DNA of 64,000 bases from Shimia abyssi (GTDB lineage Bacteria; Pseudomonadota; Alphaproteobacteria; Rhodobacterales; Rhodobacteraceae): assembly GCF_003014475.1 (NCBI RefSeq), contig NZ_PYGJ01000001.1:496001-560000 (forward strand), given 5' to 3'. Below, piece after piece: positions 44,488-53,679 of the stretch (position 1 is the first letter of the stretch; the number at the start of each line of letters is the position of its first letter). The notes under the pieces are model-generated. The model was not told where the DNA came from. It ran no database searches and worked only from the letters and a program-made list of their open reading frames with translations. A program made the position numbers and the translations under genes.

Positions 44488-46047
44488 TTATTTTGCAGTG
44501 ATGCGCCCATCCAAATACGGTTTGAACGGGCCTTGCGCGGCAAGGAACTCAGCTGTGACATCGGCCAGATCGGGGCCAAAGTCATAGGCGTTTTGCGCAT
44601 CCCTGAACATTTTGTAGCCATCGCCGCCGTTGCGAACATAGTTGTTGGACACAACGCCATACACCTTGCCCATATCAATCGGCGATCCGCCTACCATCAC
44701 GTCGCTAACACGGCTGCCTGCGGGCTGGCTCACGTCAAATGTGTAAGACATCCCAGCCACCTGCGGGAAGCGCCCCGCGCCATCTTCGTGTTGGCTAACC
44801 CCGTTTTCAAGCGCAGCCACAATGGTCTCACCAGACACTTGGAACGTCGAAAGCGTGTTCTGGAATGGTAGCACCGTGAGCACTTCGCCCATCGTCACTT
44901 CACCGCCATCAATCGAGGCACGAATGCCACCGCCGTTTTGAATGGCAATCTCGACGCCCTGATCCTTGACCCGGTCAAGCATCGCATCAGCAATCAAGTT
45001 ACCCATCGCGCATTCGGCTGCCCGACATGAGCCGCGCTCGCCATCGATTGGCTCAGCTGTCTCAGCGACGACACGGTTGCGGATTTCTTCCAATGGCGCG
45101 GCAGCTTCTGCAATACGCGCTTTAGTGGCTTCGTCCTCGGCAACAGAAGCATCCATAATGATTGGCTCACCAACCGCCGCCGTCAACTCACCAGCGTCGT
45201 TGAACGTTACATTCAACTCGCCAAGGAATTTACCGTAGGCATAGGCCTGAACGATGGCTGTATCACCCACCATTGTAGGGTACGGTCCCTGCGCTCGGTC
45301 AGACGTGTTGGACAGCAACGTGTTAGAGTGGCCACCCACGATAACGTCTACGCCGGTGGTCTCGGCTGCGACGCGTTGGTCGACCCCATATCCAGAGTGG
45401 GACAAAACAATAATCTTGTTCACGCCCATCTCGGTCAGCTTGTCGACTTCGCCCTGCACAGCTGCAACTGGGTCAGAGAATGTAACGTTCGGTCCTGGGC
45501 TCGCAAGCTCATCTGTATCTTGCGGTGTCAAACCAATCAGGCCAATTTTTTCTCCACCTTTTTCGATTACGGTGGATTTCATCAGCGTATCAGCCAGCAA
45601 CGCTTCCTTGCTGACATCGGCATTGGACATCAGAACCGGAAAGTTTACCGAATCCATGAATCCGCGCAGCACTTCGGGGCCATCGTCAAATTCGTGGTTG
45701 CCCACGGTCATGCCATCATAACCCAGCTTGTTCATCATCTCGGCGGCAAGTTTGCCCTTGTAATATGTATAGAACAACGTGCCCTGAAACTGGTCGCCAC
45801 CGTCTACCAGAATCGAATTGTCCGTACGCTGACGCGCTGCTTCGATCGCAGTAACAAGTCGGGCCGAACCGCCAAAACACTTGCCTTCAGCGTTGGATTC
45901 TTCATTACAGCCAGAGTCATATTTCGAGATTGGCTCAAAACGAGCGTGGAAATCGTTGGTGTGCAAAATGGTCAGTGAATAGTCGGCAGCAGCAGCACCG
46001 GCGCTCATCGCCAAGGCGGCAGCGCCTGTCATCAGATACGTTTTCAT
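44488..46047 (-). CDS. Periplasmic bifunctional metallophosphatase/5'-nucleotidase
   Basis: A 519-residue exported phosphoesterase of the UshA/5'-nucleotidase family. A signal peptide (MKTYLMTGAAALAMSAGAAAA) precedes the N-terminal metallophosphatase domain with LTILHTNDFHARFEP, VDGGDQFQG, MTVGNHEFDDG and VVLSHSGYGVD / VGGHSNT metal motifs. The C-terminal substrate domain has IAIQNGGGIRASID and NNYVRNGGDGY. It likely releases nucleosides and phosphate from extracellular nucleotides. An AGGGGGA site precedes the ATG. It stands alone with a strong terminator. Confidence 0.93.
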   Translation of the reverse strand: MKTYLMTGAAALAMSAGAAAADYSLTILHTNDFHARFEPISKYDSGCNEESNAEGKCFGGSARLVTAIEAARQRTDNSILVDGGDQFQGTLFYTYYKGKLAAEMMNKLGYDGMTVGNHEFDDGPEVLRGFMDSVNFPVLMSNADVSKEALLADTLMKSTVIEKGGEKIGLIGLTPQDTDELASPGPNVTFSDPVAAVQGEVDKLTEMGVNKIIVLSHSGYGVDQRVAAETTGVDVIVGGHSNTLLSNTSDRAQGPYPTMVGDTAIVQAYAYGKFLGELNVTFNDAGELTAAVGEPIIMDASVAEDEATKARIAEAAAPLEEIRNRVVAETAEPIDGERGSCRAAECAMGNLIADAMLDRVKDQGVEIAIQNGGGIRASIDGGEVTMGEVLTVLPFQNTLSTFQVSGETIVAALENGVSQHEDGAGRFPQVAGMSYTFDVSQPAGSRVSDVMVGGSPIDMGKVYGVVSNNYVRNGGDGYKMFRDAQNAYDFGPDLADVTAEFLAAQGPFKPYLDGRITAK

Positions 46048-46159
46048 GGGAATCCCCCTATTGTTTTTGTCCTTCTGGTCAAATGGTGCCCTTCATGGCG
46101 CTGCATTGTCAAAGGTTAACGGCGCTTGACCTAACGACGGCTACGTTGCATTTGGACGT

Positions 46160-46501
46160 ATGCTGATTTTCAAGATATTACGGGCCGAAGAATGGGCCGA
46201 CTTGCGCGCCAATGGGCGCAGTGATGGAGCGCCGGTGGATGTGGCGGATGGGTTTGTGCATTTCTCGACGGCTGAACAGGCCGCCGAGACCGCAGCCAAG
46301 CACTTTGCCGGGGTTGATGGCCTGTTCCTTTTGGGGTTGGAAAGTGAACCGATGGGCGATGACCTGAAGTGGGAACCATCCCGCGGTGGCGCACTTTTTC
46401 CGCATCTTTACAGAGAGTTGCGGATAGAAGATGTTACTTGGGCGCAACCGTTGCCTTTGACTGACGGGGTGCATCAATTTCCGGCGGGACTGGGAATATG
46501 A
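46160..46501 (+). CDS. DUF952 domain-containing protein
   Basis: A 113-residue cytoplasmic protein of the DUF952 family, recognised by [48 protein letters not shown] order (short pieces: [15 protein letters not shown]). These proteins have a fold related to ADP-ribosyltransferases, but the function is unknown. Its stop overlaps the pyrD start (ATGA), so the two are translationally coupled. The ribosome site upstream is weak. Confidence 0.87.
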   Translation: MLIFKILRAEEWADLRANGRSDGAPVDVADGFVHFSTAEQAAETAAKHFAGVDGLFLLGLESEPMGDDLKWEPSRGGALFPHLYRELRIEDVTWAQPLPLTDGVHQFPAGLGI

Positions 46502-47556
46502 AGGCGCTTGAAGCACTCGGAATGAAGGCCCTGCGCAGTCTCGATCCAGAGGTCGCACATGGGTTGGCCATCAAGGCATTGCAGATGGGCGCGGCCCCGG
46601 CGCCCGGCAAAATCACATCTCCTCGTTTGGCCACGAAACTGGCTGGAATCGTCCTCTCTAATCCTGTGGGTCTGGCGGCTGGCTTTGACAAAAATGCGAC
46701 TGCTTTGAATGGCTTAGCCAAAGCCGGCTTCGGCTTTTTTGAAGTGGGCGCAGCCACGCCAAAGCCGCAGCCGGGCAATCCGAAACCGCGCCTGTTCCGC
46801 CTGAGCGAAGATGGAGCGGCGATCAATCGGTTTGGGTTTAACAATGACGGTATGGACGCGATTGGGGTGCGGCTTGCGAAGCGGCCTTCAAGTGCCGTGA
46901 TCGGTTTGAACCTTGGGGCGAACAAGGACAGTGAAGACCGGGCCGCGGACTTTGCCAAGGTGCTGGCCCATTGCGGCGCGCATCTGGATTTTGCCACTGT
47001 TAATGTCAGTTCACCTAATACCGAGAAGCTACGGGATTTACAGGGAAAATCGGCACTGACCGCGCTTTTGCAAGGCGTGGTCGAGACGCGAAATGACCTC
47101 GAAAAATCGGTTCCCGTCTTCCTGAAAATCGCGCCTGACTTGACCGATCAGGAGCTTGGCGAGATTGCTGAAGTGGCTGTGGAAACTGGCATTGATGGGA
47201 TCATTACAACCAACACAACACTGTCTCGAGAGGGGTTAAAAAGTGCCTATCGGGGCGAGGCTGGGGGGCTATCGGGGAAACCACTTTTTGTCAAATCTAC
47301 CAAGGTGTTGGCGCGTGTTTCTCAACTGACTGAGGGGCGCATCCCGCTGGTTGGCGTAGGGGGCATCAGCAACGCGGACGAGGCATACGCGAAAATCTGC
47401 GCCGGGGCGAGTGCTGTGCAGCTTTATACGGCGTTAGTTTATGGCGGATTGTCGCTGGCTGAGGACGTGATCCGGGGGTTGGATCGGCTGTTGGAACACG
47501 ACGGATTTGACAATGTGGCGGACGCCGTAGGCAGCAAGCGCGAGGACTGGTTGTGA
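46498..47556 (+). CDS. pyrD: Dihydroorotate dehydrogenase (quinone), class 2
   Basis: A 352-residue FMN enzyme oxidising dihydroorotate to orotate in pyrimidine synthesis, bound to the inner membrane by an N-terminal helix ([26 protein letters not shown]). FMN/substrate motifs include [35 protein letters not shown] and [31 protein letters not shown] (shorter parts: [11 protein letters not shown]). The Ser in the catalytic loop is in NVSSPNT, as in class 2 enzymes. It overlaps the genes on both sides by 4 nt. Confidence 0.95.
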   Translation: MKALEALGMKALRSLDPEVAHGLAIKALQMGAAPAPGKITSPRLATKLAGIVLSNPVGLAAGFDKNATALNGLAKAGFGFFEVGAATPKPQPGNPKPRLFRLSEDGAAINRFGFNNDGMDAIGVRLAKRPSSAVIGLNLGANKDSEDRAADFAKVLAHCGAHLDFATVNVSSPNTEKLRDLQGKSALTALLQGVVETRNDLEKSVPVFLKIAPDLTDQELGEIAEVAVETGIDGIITTNTTLSREGLKSAYRGEAGGLSGKPLFVKSTKVLARVSQLTEGRIPLVGVGGISNADEAYAKICAGASAVQLYTALVYGGLSLAEDVIRGLDRLLEHDGFDNVADAVGSKREDWL

Positions 47557-47891
47557 TCACGATCTGGCACAATCCGCGCTGTTCAAAATCGCGACAGACA
47601 CTTGCAATTATCAAAGAAAAACAAGAGATTACGGTGCGTCTCTATCTTGAAGACGCGCCCTTTCTGGAAGAGATCGAGCAGGTTCAGAGCCTGCTAGGAA
47701 CAAGCGCGATTGCGATGATGCGGACTGGCGAAAAACGCTTTAAGGAGCTTGGCTTGTCCAAGACCGATCCGGACGAAAAACTTCGGGCCGTGATGGCGGA
47801 AAATCCCATTCTGATTGAGCGTCCCATTGTGCTGGCCAACGGCAAAGCAGCTATTGGACGGCCACCGGAAAGCGTGCTCGAAATCCTTTAG
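47553..47891 (+). CDS. ArsC family (glutaredoxin-dependent) reductase
   Basis: A 112-residue thioredoxin-fold protein of the ArsC/YfgD family. The N-terminal [13 protein letters not shown] provides the active Cys10. The C-terminal [12 protein letters not shown] contains the Arg expected in arsenate reductases. It starts with GTG overlapping the pyrD stop (GTGA). No other arsenic genes are nearby, so a role other than arsenate reduction is possible. Confidence 0.88.
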   Translation: MITIWHNPRCSKSRQTLAIIKEKQEITVRLYLEDAPFLEEIEQVQSLLGTSAIAMMRTGEKRFKELGLSKTDPDEKLRAVMAENPILIERPIVLANGKAAIGRPPESVLEIL

Positions 47892-47898
47892 AACGCAA

Positions 47899-47940
47899 CG
47901 TCGGTATCGCGTCGGTATTACGTCGGTATCCCGTCAGTGT
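47899..47940. repeat. Short tandem repeat at the 3' end of the MATE gene
   Basis: An 11-bp unit CGTCGGTATNN occurs three times in a row, with a degenerate fourth (CGTCAGTGTC). It covers the last codons and stop of the MATE transporter on the - strand and the gap to the arsC-like gene. It may be a slippage product. Confidence 0.7.
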
Positions 47941-49261
47941 CATTTTTTACGTCTGCCAGCGCCTCTAGCCGGGGATAACGCAAGCCAAGCGTGACACCGC
48001 GCGCCACAAAACTGATCAGCAGCGCCGCCCAAAGCCCGTGATTGCCCATGAGAGGCACCAGTGCCAAAACTGAACCCACGTAGGTCAAGAGAGACAATGC
48101 CATCATATTGCGCATCTCGCGGCTTTGAGTAGCGCCGATAAAGATGCCATCAAGCATCCAGCTGGCCACACCGAATATTGGCGCCGCCACCATCCACGGC
48201 AAATACTCACGTGCGGCTGTGCGCACCTCGGCGGAGGTGGTCATGATGTCGATGATCGCCCCGCCGGCCAACGCAAAGCACAGCGTCATGGCGATTGCGC
48301 ACCCCACGCCCCAAAGGCTTGACACATAGGCGGCACGGCGCAGGCCCGTGCGATTGCGCGCGCCAAGCGCCTGCCCGACCAGCGCTTCAACTGCAAAGGC
48401 GAACCCGTCCAGCGCATAAGCCGTGATTTGCAGGAATTGCATCAACACCTGATTGGACGCCAATGCCACGTCGCCAAATTTACCCCCCATGAACAGGAAA
48501 CTGACAAAGATGCCCTGAAGCATGAGCGAACGCAGCAGGATGTCGCGGTTAACGGTGGCCATGCGGATTAGGCGGACGCGGTCAAAAACACGCGGCCAGT
48601 CGCGCCAGTCCGGGCGGCTGAACGCATCGCGGCACAGCCAGAGCGCCAGCGCAAAGCCGCTCCATTCCGCAAGGAACGTGGCAAAGGCCACACCCTCGAC
48701 GCCCCATCCCAGACCAAGCACGAACCATAGATCGAGCAGGATGTTGAGCCCGTTCATCCAAACCTGAATAATCAGCACCGCGCGGGCGCGTTCCAACGCA
48801 ATCAGCCAGCCGGTCAACCCATAGAGCGCAATGGCGGCGGGTGCCGACCAGATGCGGATCGTCAGATAATCGCGGGCCAGCGTTTCGACCTCTGGGCTGG
48901 CAGGCGACAAAAGGAAAGCACCGCGAAACAGCAGCGCCTGAAGAAGCATAATCAGAACACCACCGGCGACGCCAATCATCAGCGCGCGCATCAACAGCGC
49001 GGTAACTTCGCCCGATTCGCCCGCGCCATGGGCCTGCGAGACAAGGCCGGTCGTGCCCATACGCAGAAAGCCAAACACCCAGTAGAGTGCAGACAGAATG
49101 ATCGCCCCGATCCCCACAGCGCCAATGGGCGCCGCCGCACCCATCTGGCCGACAACGCCGGTATCAACCGCGCCAAGGATTGGCACGGTGGCATTGGCCA
49201 GCACGATGGGCAGCGCGTTTTTCAACACACGCCGATGAGTCACCGGGGCAAAGTCAGCCAT
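47918..49261 (-). CDS. MATE family efflux transporter, DinF-like
   Basis: A 447-residue inner-membrane exporter with 12 hydrophobic helices in two halves. The first helix region LKNALPIVLANATVPILGAVDTGVVG and the segment GFLRMGTTGLVSQAHGAGE are typical of the DinF branch of MATE transporters, which expel cationic compounds with H+ or Na+. A second-half signature is QALGARNRTGLRRA. The start overlaps the thioesterase stop by 8 nt. The C-terminal six residues fall in a tandem repeat, so the exact end may vary between strains. Confidence 0.9.
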   Translation of the reverse strand: MADFAPVTHRRVLKNALPIVLANATVPILGAVDTGVVGQMGAAAPIGAVGIGAIILSALYWVFGFLRMGTTGLVSQAHGAGESGEVTALLMRALMIGVAGGVLIMLLQALLFRGAFLLSPASPEVETLARDYLTIRIWSAPAAIALYGLTGWLIALERARAVLIIQVWMNGLNILLDLWFVLGLGWGVEGVAFATFLAEWSGFALALWLCRDAFSRPDWRDWPRVFDRVRLIRMATVNRDILLRSLMLQGIFVSFLFMGGKFGDVALASNQVLMQFLQITAYALDGFAFAVEALVGQALGARNRTGLRRAAYVSSLWGVGCAIAMTLCFALAGGAIIDIMTTSAEVRTAAREYLPWMVAAPIFGVASWMLDGIFIGATQSREMRNMMALSLLTYVGSVLALVPLMGNHGLWAALLISFVARGVTLGLRYPRLEALADVKNDTDGIPT

Positions 49262-49784
49262 TGTGTTCGGAATTGCCTGTGGATCGCGGCGGCATTAGAA
49301 AATGGCCTGTGCCTTGGGCAAAGAGCACATTTCGCTGATCCTGCCATGCCTCGACATGCACCGACGCATAGCGACGGCCAGAGCGGTTCACGCGGGCACG
49401 TGCATAGGCGTCACGTGGCAGACCTGAGCGCAGGTAGTCGACGGTAAAGTCGATGGTTTTCGGCATACTGGGCAAATGACCAAGCGATAGTTGTTCGGTA
49501 TCTATGCGCCCTGTTTCGATATCGTCCCACAGCACGGACCATGCCAGGCCAATCACAGCTGTGGTTTCCAGAAAACCCGCCGTGACGCCGCCATGGATGG
49601 CCGGCAGCATCGGGTTGCCGATCAGTTTGTTATCAAAAGGCAAGATTGCCGTAAGTTCATCGCCGCGCCGGTCAAACTCGATACCAAGGAACTGGATGTA
49701 GGGCACGCCATGCACGAGCGCAGACAGAGCTGTGTCGCGGCGGTGCTTGACCGTTTGAACCGGTTCAGGACGAGGACGCGCCAT
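49254..49784 (-). CDS. PaaI family hotdog thioesterase (longer paralogue)
   Basis: A 176-residue hotdog-fold acyl-CoA thioesterase. The core motif MLPAIHGGVTAGFLETTAVIG holds the HGG and a downstream Glu that normally form the active site. The fold continues with PKTIDFTVDYLRSG and ARVNRSGRRYASVHVEAW. It begins one base into the stop of the preceding thioesterase (TAATG) and runs 8 nt into the MATE gene. The three genes are thus one coupled unit. The substrate is unknown. Confidence 0.85.
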   Translation of the reverse strand: MARPRPEPVQTVKHRRDTALSALVHGVPYIQFLGIEFDRRGDELTAILPFDNKLIGNPMLPAIHGGVTAGFLETTAVIGLAWSVLWDDIETGRIDTEQLSLGHLPSMPKTIDFTVDYLRSGLPRDAYARARVNRSGRRYASVHVEAWQDQRNVLFAQGTGHFLMPPRSTGNSEHNG

Positions 49785-50206
49785 TATTTCGTCTCCACGG
49801 TAAAGGCGCCGGTTGCTGTGGCAACGGGCGATTGCGTGTCATCATCGGTTGCCGTGGCGCGCACAAAGGCGACGCTGCGGGTGATGCGGTAACATTCGGC
49901 GCGGGTGCGAATGGTTTGGCCGGGCGTGGCGGGGCGCATATAGTCGATCCGAAGATCAATGGTCGCGGTGGCCGCAGGCGAGGACGGGTGGCTCATTGCC
50001 GCCGCACCACAGCAGGTATCCATCAGGGCAGAAACCGCGCCGCCGTGAATGACCCCGGTTTCCGGATCGCCAACGATGCGCAGATCATAGGGCAGTTCCA
50101 TCTCGGCCTCGCCATCGCCAATCCCCGTCAGACGCATATTCAACGCCTTGCAATGCGGGATTGCGCTGATGAATTGTGCGGCGATTTTGGCTTTGTCGGG
50201 GGTCAT
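49784..50206 (-). CDS. PaaI family hotdog thioesterase
   Basis: A 140-residue hotdog-fold thioesterase. GVIHGGAVSALMDTCCGAAAM has the catalytic HGG followed by Asp, and IDLRIDYMRPATPGQTI is the usual second half. ATG 50206 is preceded by GGAG at 5-6 nt; an upstream start at 50248 is possible. It is a tandem, probably heteromer-forming or functionally split, partner of the next gene. The unit is divergent from the MerR/beta-oxidation cluster, suggesting acyl-CoA pool control. Confidence 0.85.
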   Translation of the reverse strand: MTPDKAKIAAQFISAIPHCKALNMRLTGIGDGEAEMELPYDLRIVGDPETGVIHGGAVSALMDTCCGAAAMSHPSSPAATATIDLRIDYMRPATPGQTIRTRAECYRITRSVAFVRATATDDDTQSPVATATGAFTVETK

Positions 50207-50257
50207 GGCTGGCTCCGAATTTGGCGACGCCCTCTTTATGAGCGTCATTTTGTCTGT

Positions 50258-50278
50258 AGAGCAAGCGATGGTTGCTCT
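50258..50278. promoter_or_regulatory. Inverted repeat in the thioesterase-MerR divergent gap
   Basis: AGAGCAA-N7-TTGCTCT is a perfect 7-bp inverted repeat located 52 nt before the thioesterase start and 47 nt before the first MerR start. It is well placed as an operator shared by both genes. Confidence 0.45.
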
Positions 50279-50324
50279 CAGTCGTCAGGCGGCATAGTTT
50301 TTCACGACGAGGGAGAGTAGTGAT

Positions 50325-50702
50325 ATGTCTGATGATCGCCTGACGTTCAAAGAAATGTGCACACGGTTTGACGTGACGCCCAGAACGCTGAGGTATTACG
50401 AGTACATCGAGCTGTTGCAACCGGACCGTGAGGGTAGATCGAGGTATTTCGGACCGCGAGAAGTGGCGCGGATGACGCTGATCATGCGGGGCCGACGATT
50501 CGGCATCAAACTGGAGGACATCCGCCAGTGGCTGTTGATCTATGAGCACGAGGGCACAGAGGCGCAGATGCAGGCCTTTGTCGAAATGGCAGATCGCCAG
50601 TACGAAGAGCTGATCGAACAGCGCAAACAGCTGGATCAGGCAATGGACGAGCTGAAAACACTGCGTGATGAGACCGCTGAAAGCCTGAACAAGGGCGCCT
50701 GA
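50325..50702 (+). CDS. MerR family transcriptional regulator 1
   Basis: A 125-residue MerR-type regulator. The winged helix-turn-helix is [35 protein letters not shown] at residues 7-41, followed by a dimerising coiled coil (EMADRQYEELIEQRKQLDQAMDELKTL). No Cys-based metal site is seen. GAGGGAGAG precedes the ATG. It belongs with a second MerR 267 nt downstream, ahead of beta-oxidation genes. Such MerR proteins (LiuR-like, from memory) control acyl-CoA and branched-chain amino acid catabolism. Confidence 0.88.
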   Translation: MSDDRLTFKEMCTRFDVTPRTLRYYEYIELLQPDREGRSRYFGPREVARMTLIMRGRRFGIKLEDIRQWLLIYEHEGTEAQMQAFVEMADRQYEELIEQRKQLDQAMDELKTLRDETAESLNKGA

Positions 50703-50870
50703 GACGGCTCTGGCGGGATTTGGACGTGACGTCACGAACTGTTGTTCAAGCACTTACCGCCCTGTTGGATCGGCGGCGACATTTCCGTTTTATTTCTAAA
50801 TATCAATTGATTGCCAAATAAGTCGCGCGCGGCGTTAGCTGATCTGGCCAGCAATAAGCCCGGTGGATTA

Positions 50871-50904
50871 CTTGACGCAACGTCTTACTTACGTCAACGT
50901 CAAG
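50871..50904 (+). promoter_or_regulatory. ACGT-type repeat upstream of the second MerR gene
   Basis: CTTGACG (50871-50877) and CGTCAAG (50898-50904) bound a region with ACGT-CA-ACGT at 50891-50900. From memory, LiuR/MerR-family regulators of acyl-CoA catabolism bind palindromes built on TTNACGTNNACGTNAA. A TATATT at 50908-50913 could be the -10. Confidence 0.5.
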
Positions 50905-50968
50905 CACTATATTAGAGCTATGGGCACACCTGACGTGTCCCGAACTGGATTTGACCAAGGAGGTTGCC

Positions 50969-51370
50969 ATGAACGATACTTTGATGACCATCCGCGAGAT
51001 GTGCGACAGCTATGATGTGACACCGCGCACGCTGCGGTTTTATGAGGCTAAAGAGCTGTTGTTTCCGATCCGCGAAGGCCAGAAGCGACTATTCACAAAA
51101 CGTGATCGGGCGCGGCTGAAACTCATCCTTCGTGGCAAGCGGTTTGGCTTTTCGCTGGAAGAAATCCGCCAGCTGCTCGACCTTTATGACATGGGCGATC
51201 AGCAGGCGACGCAACTGCGCCGCACTTACGAAGTGGCACAGCAGCGCCTGAAGGACATGCAGGAGCAACGTGATGAGCTGAACGAGGCCATTGATGACCT
51301 CGAAGAACAGCTCAGGTGGGGGGAGAAGATACTCACCTCGCTGGATAACGAAAAAAAAGCTGCTGAATAA
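50969..51370 (+). CDS. MerR family transcriptional regulator 2
   Basis: A 133-residue paralogue of the preceding MerR protein. The winged helix is [36 protein letters not shown] long coiled coil follows ([35 protein letters not shown]). ATG 50969 has AAGGAGG about 6 nt upstream; the alternative TTG at 50951 would precede that site. It lies 29 nt before the acyl-CoA dehydrogenase gene and is probably cotranscribed with it. The paired regulators may form heterodimers or answer different acyl-CoAs. Confidence 0.88.
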   Translation: MNDTLMTIREMCDSYDVTPRTLRFYEAKELLFPIREGQKRLFTKRDRARLKLILRGKRFGFSLEEIRQLLDLYDMGDQQATQLRRTYEVAQQRLKDMQEQRDELNEAIDDLEEQLRWGEKILTSLDNEKKAAE

Positions 51371-51399
51371 GCCTAAGCCAAGATCAAGGGAACAGACAT

Positions 51400-53175
51400 A
51401 TGCCCACCTATACCGCCCCTGTCAAAGACCTGCAGTTCGTGTTGCATGACGTTTTGAACATTACGTCATCCGACATTCCCGGCTATGACGAGCTGGACGC
51501 CGATTTCACCAATGCCGTGCTGGAGGAAGCGGGCAAGCTGACAGGTGATGTGCTCGCGCCATTGAATGTGGTGGGCGACAAGGAAGGCTGCCGGTTGGAG
51601 AACGGCGTGGTCTATACGCCGACTGGTTTTAAGGCCGCGTTTGAGCAGGTCAAAGAAGGCGGCTGGCCCGGGCTGGACATGCCCGAGCAATATGGCGGGC
51701 AGAACATGCCCTATGTGATTGGTACCGCCGTGGGCGAGATGTTCTCGGCCTCCAACCAGGCGTTTACCATGTATCAGGGCCTGACCCACGGTGCGGCTTC
51801 GGCCATTCTGGCTCATGGCACGGACGAACAAAAAGACAAGTGGCTTCCAAAAATGGTGTCGTGCGAATGGACCGGCACCATGAACCTGACCGAACCACAT
51901 TGTGGCACTGATCTGGGCCTGATGCGTACCAAAGCAGAGCCGCAGGACAACGGGACCTACAAAATCTCAGGCCAAAAGATCTTTATCTCGGCAGGCGATC
52001 ACGACATGGCCGACAATATCGTGCATCTGGTGCTGGCAAAAATCCCCGGAGGACCAGACGGCATCAAGGGCGTATCGCTGTTTATCGTGCCCAAATTCCT
52101 CGTCGATGACAAAGGCACAATTGGCGCACGCAATGGCGTATCGGTCGGCAGTATCGAAGAAAAAATGGGCATCCATGGCAATTCGACCTGTGTGCTGAAC
52201 TATGACGAGGCTGAAGGCTACCTCTTGGGGCAAGAGCACAAAGGCATGCGCGCCATGTTCACGATGATGAACGAAGCACGACTAGGTGTCGGCATGCAGG
52301 GCATGGCACAGGCCGAGGCGGCCTATCAGAATGCTGTAATCTATGCCAATGACCGCCTGCAAGGGCGTGATGTGACAGGCACAAAGAACCCCGAAGGGCC
52401 GGCTGATCCGCTGATTGTACACCCCGACATCCGCCGCTCGCTGATGGATCAGAAGAGCTTTGTCGAAGGTGGACGCGCCTTCCTGCTTTGGGGGGCTCAG
52501 ATGATCGACGCAGCTCACCGCAAAGGCGACAAGGATGCGGACGGCCTGATCTCGCTGATGACCCCGGTGATCAAGGGCTTTCTGACCGACGAAGGCTATG
52601 ACATGACGGTCAAGGCGCAGCAGGTTTATGGCGGGCATGGCTATATCGAAGAGTGGGGAATGTCCCAATTCACCCGCGATGCGCGGATTGCCATGATCTA
52701 TGAAGGTGCCAACGGTGTTCAGGCACTTGACCTTGTGGGTCGCAAGCTGGCGCAGGACGGTGGCAAACACGTGATGGCGTTTTTCGATCTGGTCAAATCC
52801 TTTTGCAAGGAAAACGGCGATGACGAGGCGATGGTCGACTTCATCGAGCCCCTGAAAACCGCGTCCAAGGATCTTCAGGCAGCCAGCATGTATTTCATGC
52901 AGAACGGCATGAAGAACCCCAACCACGCATTGTCTGGATCTTATGACTTTATGCATCTGTTTGGGCATGTTTGCCTGGGCCTGATGTGGGCTCATATGGC
53001 CAAGGCTGCCAATGCGGCGCTGGTTAATGGCGCGGAGGACACCGCGTTTTATGAGACCAAGCTGGCCACCGGGCGCTATTATATGGCGCGACGCCTGCCC
53101 GCCACGTCGATGCACTTGGCGCGGATCGAGTCGGGTGCAGACACGGTTATGGCGCTGGACGCCACCAGTTTCTGA
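51400..53175 (+). CDS. Acyl-CoA dehydrogenase, long DmdC-like form
   Basis: A 591-residue FAD enzyme introducing the 2,3-double bond into acyl-CoA. The opening [19 protein letters not shown] and extra C-terminal domain (after ~residue 470) mark the long family that includes 3-methylmercaptopropionyl-CoA dehydrogenase DmdC. FAD motif [16 protein letters not shown] is seen, then [19 protein letters not shown] and [41 protein letters not shown] pieces. The candidate catalytic Glu is residue 435 in YEGANG. Downstream thiolase and FadJ argue for general fatty acid beta-oxidation; DMSP-derived substrate use is an alternative. AAGGGAA precedes the ATG. Confidence 0.92.
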   Translation: MPTYTAPVKDLQFVLHDVLNITSSDIPGYDELDADFTNAVLEEAGKLTGDVLAPLNVVGDKEGCRLENGVVYTPTGFKAAFEQVKEGGWPGLDMPEQYGGQNMPYVIGTAVGEMFSASNQAFTMYQGLTHGAASAILAHGTDEQKDKWLPKMVSCEWTGTMNLTEPHCGTDLGLMRTKAEPQDNGTYKISGQKIFISAGDHDMADNIVHLVLAKIPGGPDGIKGVSLFIVPKFLVDDKGTIGARNGVSVGSIEEKMGIHGNSTCVLNYDEAEGYLLGQEHKGMRAMFTMMNEARLGVGMQGMAQAEAAYQNAVIYANDRLQGRDVTGTKNPEGPADPLIVHPDIRRSLMDQKSFVEGGRAFLLWGAQMIDAAHRKGDKDADGLISLMTPVIKGFLTDEGYDMTVKAQQVYGGHGYIEEWGMSQFTRDARIAMIYEGANGVQALDLVGRKLAQDGGKHVMAFFDLVKSFCKENGDDEAMVDFIEPLKTASKDLQAASMYFMQNGMKNPNHALSGSYDFMHLFGHVCLGLMWAHMAKAANAALVNGAEDTAFYETKLATGRYYMARRLPATSMHLARIESGADTVMALDATSF

Positions 53176-53181
53176 GGCGAC

Positions 53182-53206
53182 GGCGGACAATATTGTCCGC
53201 CCTACG
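53182..53206. repeat. Dispersed hairpin repeat (GGACAA-NN-TTGTCC family), copy 2
   Basis: GGCGGACAA-TA-TTGTCCGCC (53182-53201), a perfect 20-bp palindrome, followed by CTAC. It lies 6 nt after the acyl-CoA dehydrogenase stop and matches the copy at 29443-29468 in core and tail. Confidence 0.65.
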
Positions 53207-53229
53207 CAGCCGCATCGAATGGAGGACAG

Positions 53230-53442
53230 ATGCCCAAACGATTTCGCCTGACCCGCCGCTTTCCAGTCGCCATGACCGAAGACGGCTATCGCAAGCTCAA
53301 GAGTTTTGCCGCAGAGGCTGGCCTGGACGAAGGCGAAGCGCTGTCCTTTTTGTTCGAGAACTTTGACGCGGTGACAGATCACGATGGGCTGGCGCACCGG
53401 TTGCGCATCTTCAATTCCGAACTGGAGGCGCGCAAGCGGTGA
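53230..53442 (+). CDS. Small hypothetical protein, 70 residues
   Basis: A basic-to-acidic, soluble small protein with no domain I recognise: RFRLTRRFPVAMTEDGYRKL, then LDEGEALSFLFENFDAVTD and an amphipathic C-terminal helix. No signal peptide is present. A GGAGG site 7 nt before ATG supports translation. It lies within the beta-oxidation cluster between the dehydrogenase and the GST, though a dispersed-repeat region separates it from the GST. The spacing of hydrophobic residues would suit a small helix-turn-helix or ribbon-helix DNA-binding fold, but that is a guess. Confidence 0.65.
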   Translation: MPKRFRLTRRFPVAMTEDGYRKLKSFAAEAGLDEGEALSFLFENFDAVTDHDGLAHRLRIFNSELEARKR

Positions 53443-53500
53443 GTGGGTATGTTCAAAATGTAAAACTTGCGCTTGCGGTGCCTTTAGGATGCCTCCGGCG

Positions 53501-53520
53501 GAAGTATTTTTGGCAAGATG
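53501..53520 (-). repeat. Dispersed repeat copy C
   Basis: GAAGTATTTTTGGCAAGATG is the inverted form of the CATCTTGC...AATACTTC core at 38759 and 53680. It is preceded by GCCTCCGGCG. It lies in the gene-free gap 53443-53758, which otherwise holds only copy B. Confidence 0.7.
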
Positions 53521-53679
53521 AAATCGGGGGGCGTCCACTCCACCATCCGGCACAACCGCAAACACACAGACTGGCGGGACAGTGGAGCTTCACCTCGCAC
53601 GGCCATCGGCTCTTCAGCCTGTACCGCACCTGTCACAAAACAGCATTAACCTTAATAACTCGTGAAACCGTCCTGCATT

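Noticed and set aside
47553-47891. Interpretation as part of an arsenic resistance operon
   Set aside because: Only the ArsC-like gene is present, translationally coupled to pyrD; no arsR, arsB or acr3 gene is nearby.
52282-53565. Long - strand reading frame of 427 codons opposite the acyl-CoA dehydrogenase
   Set aside because: It lies entirely antisense to a clear dehydrogenase with catalytic motifs, has no recognisable domain and a composition typical of the mirror frame of GC-rich genes.
53643-53665. TTAACCTTAAT-like sequence considered as a CtrA site
   Set aside because: The spacing does not give TTAA-N7-TTAA, and no cell-cycle gene is adjacent.
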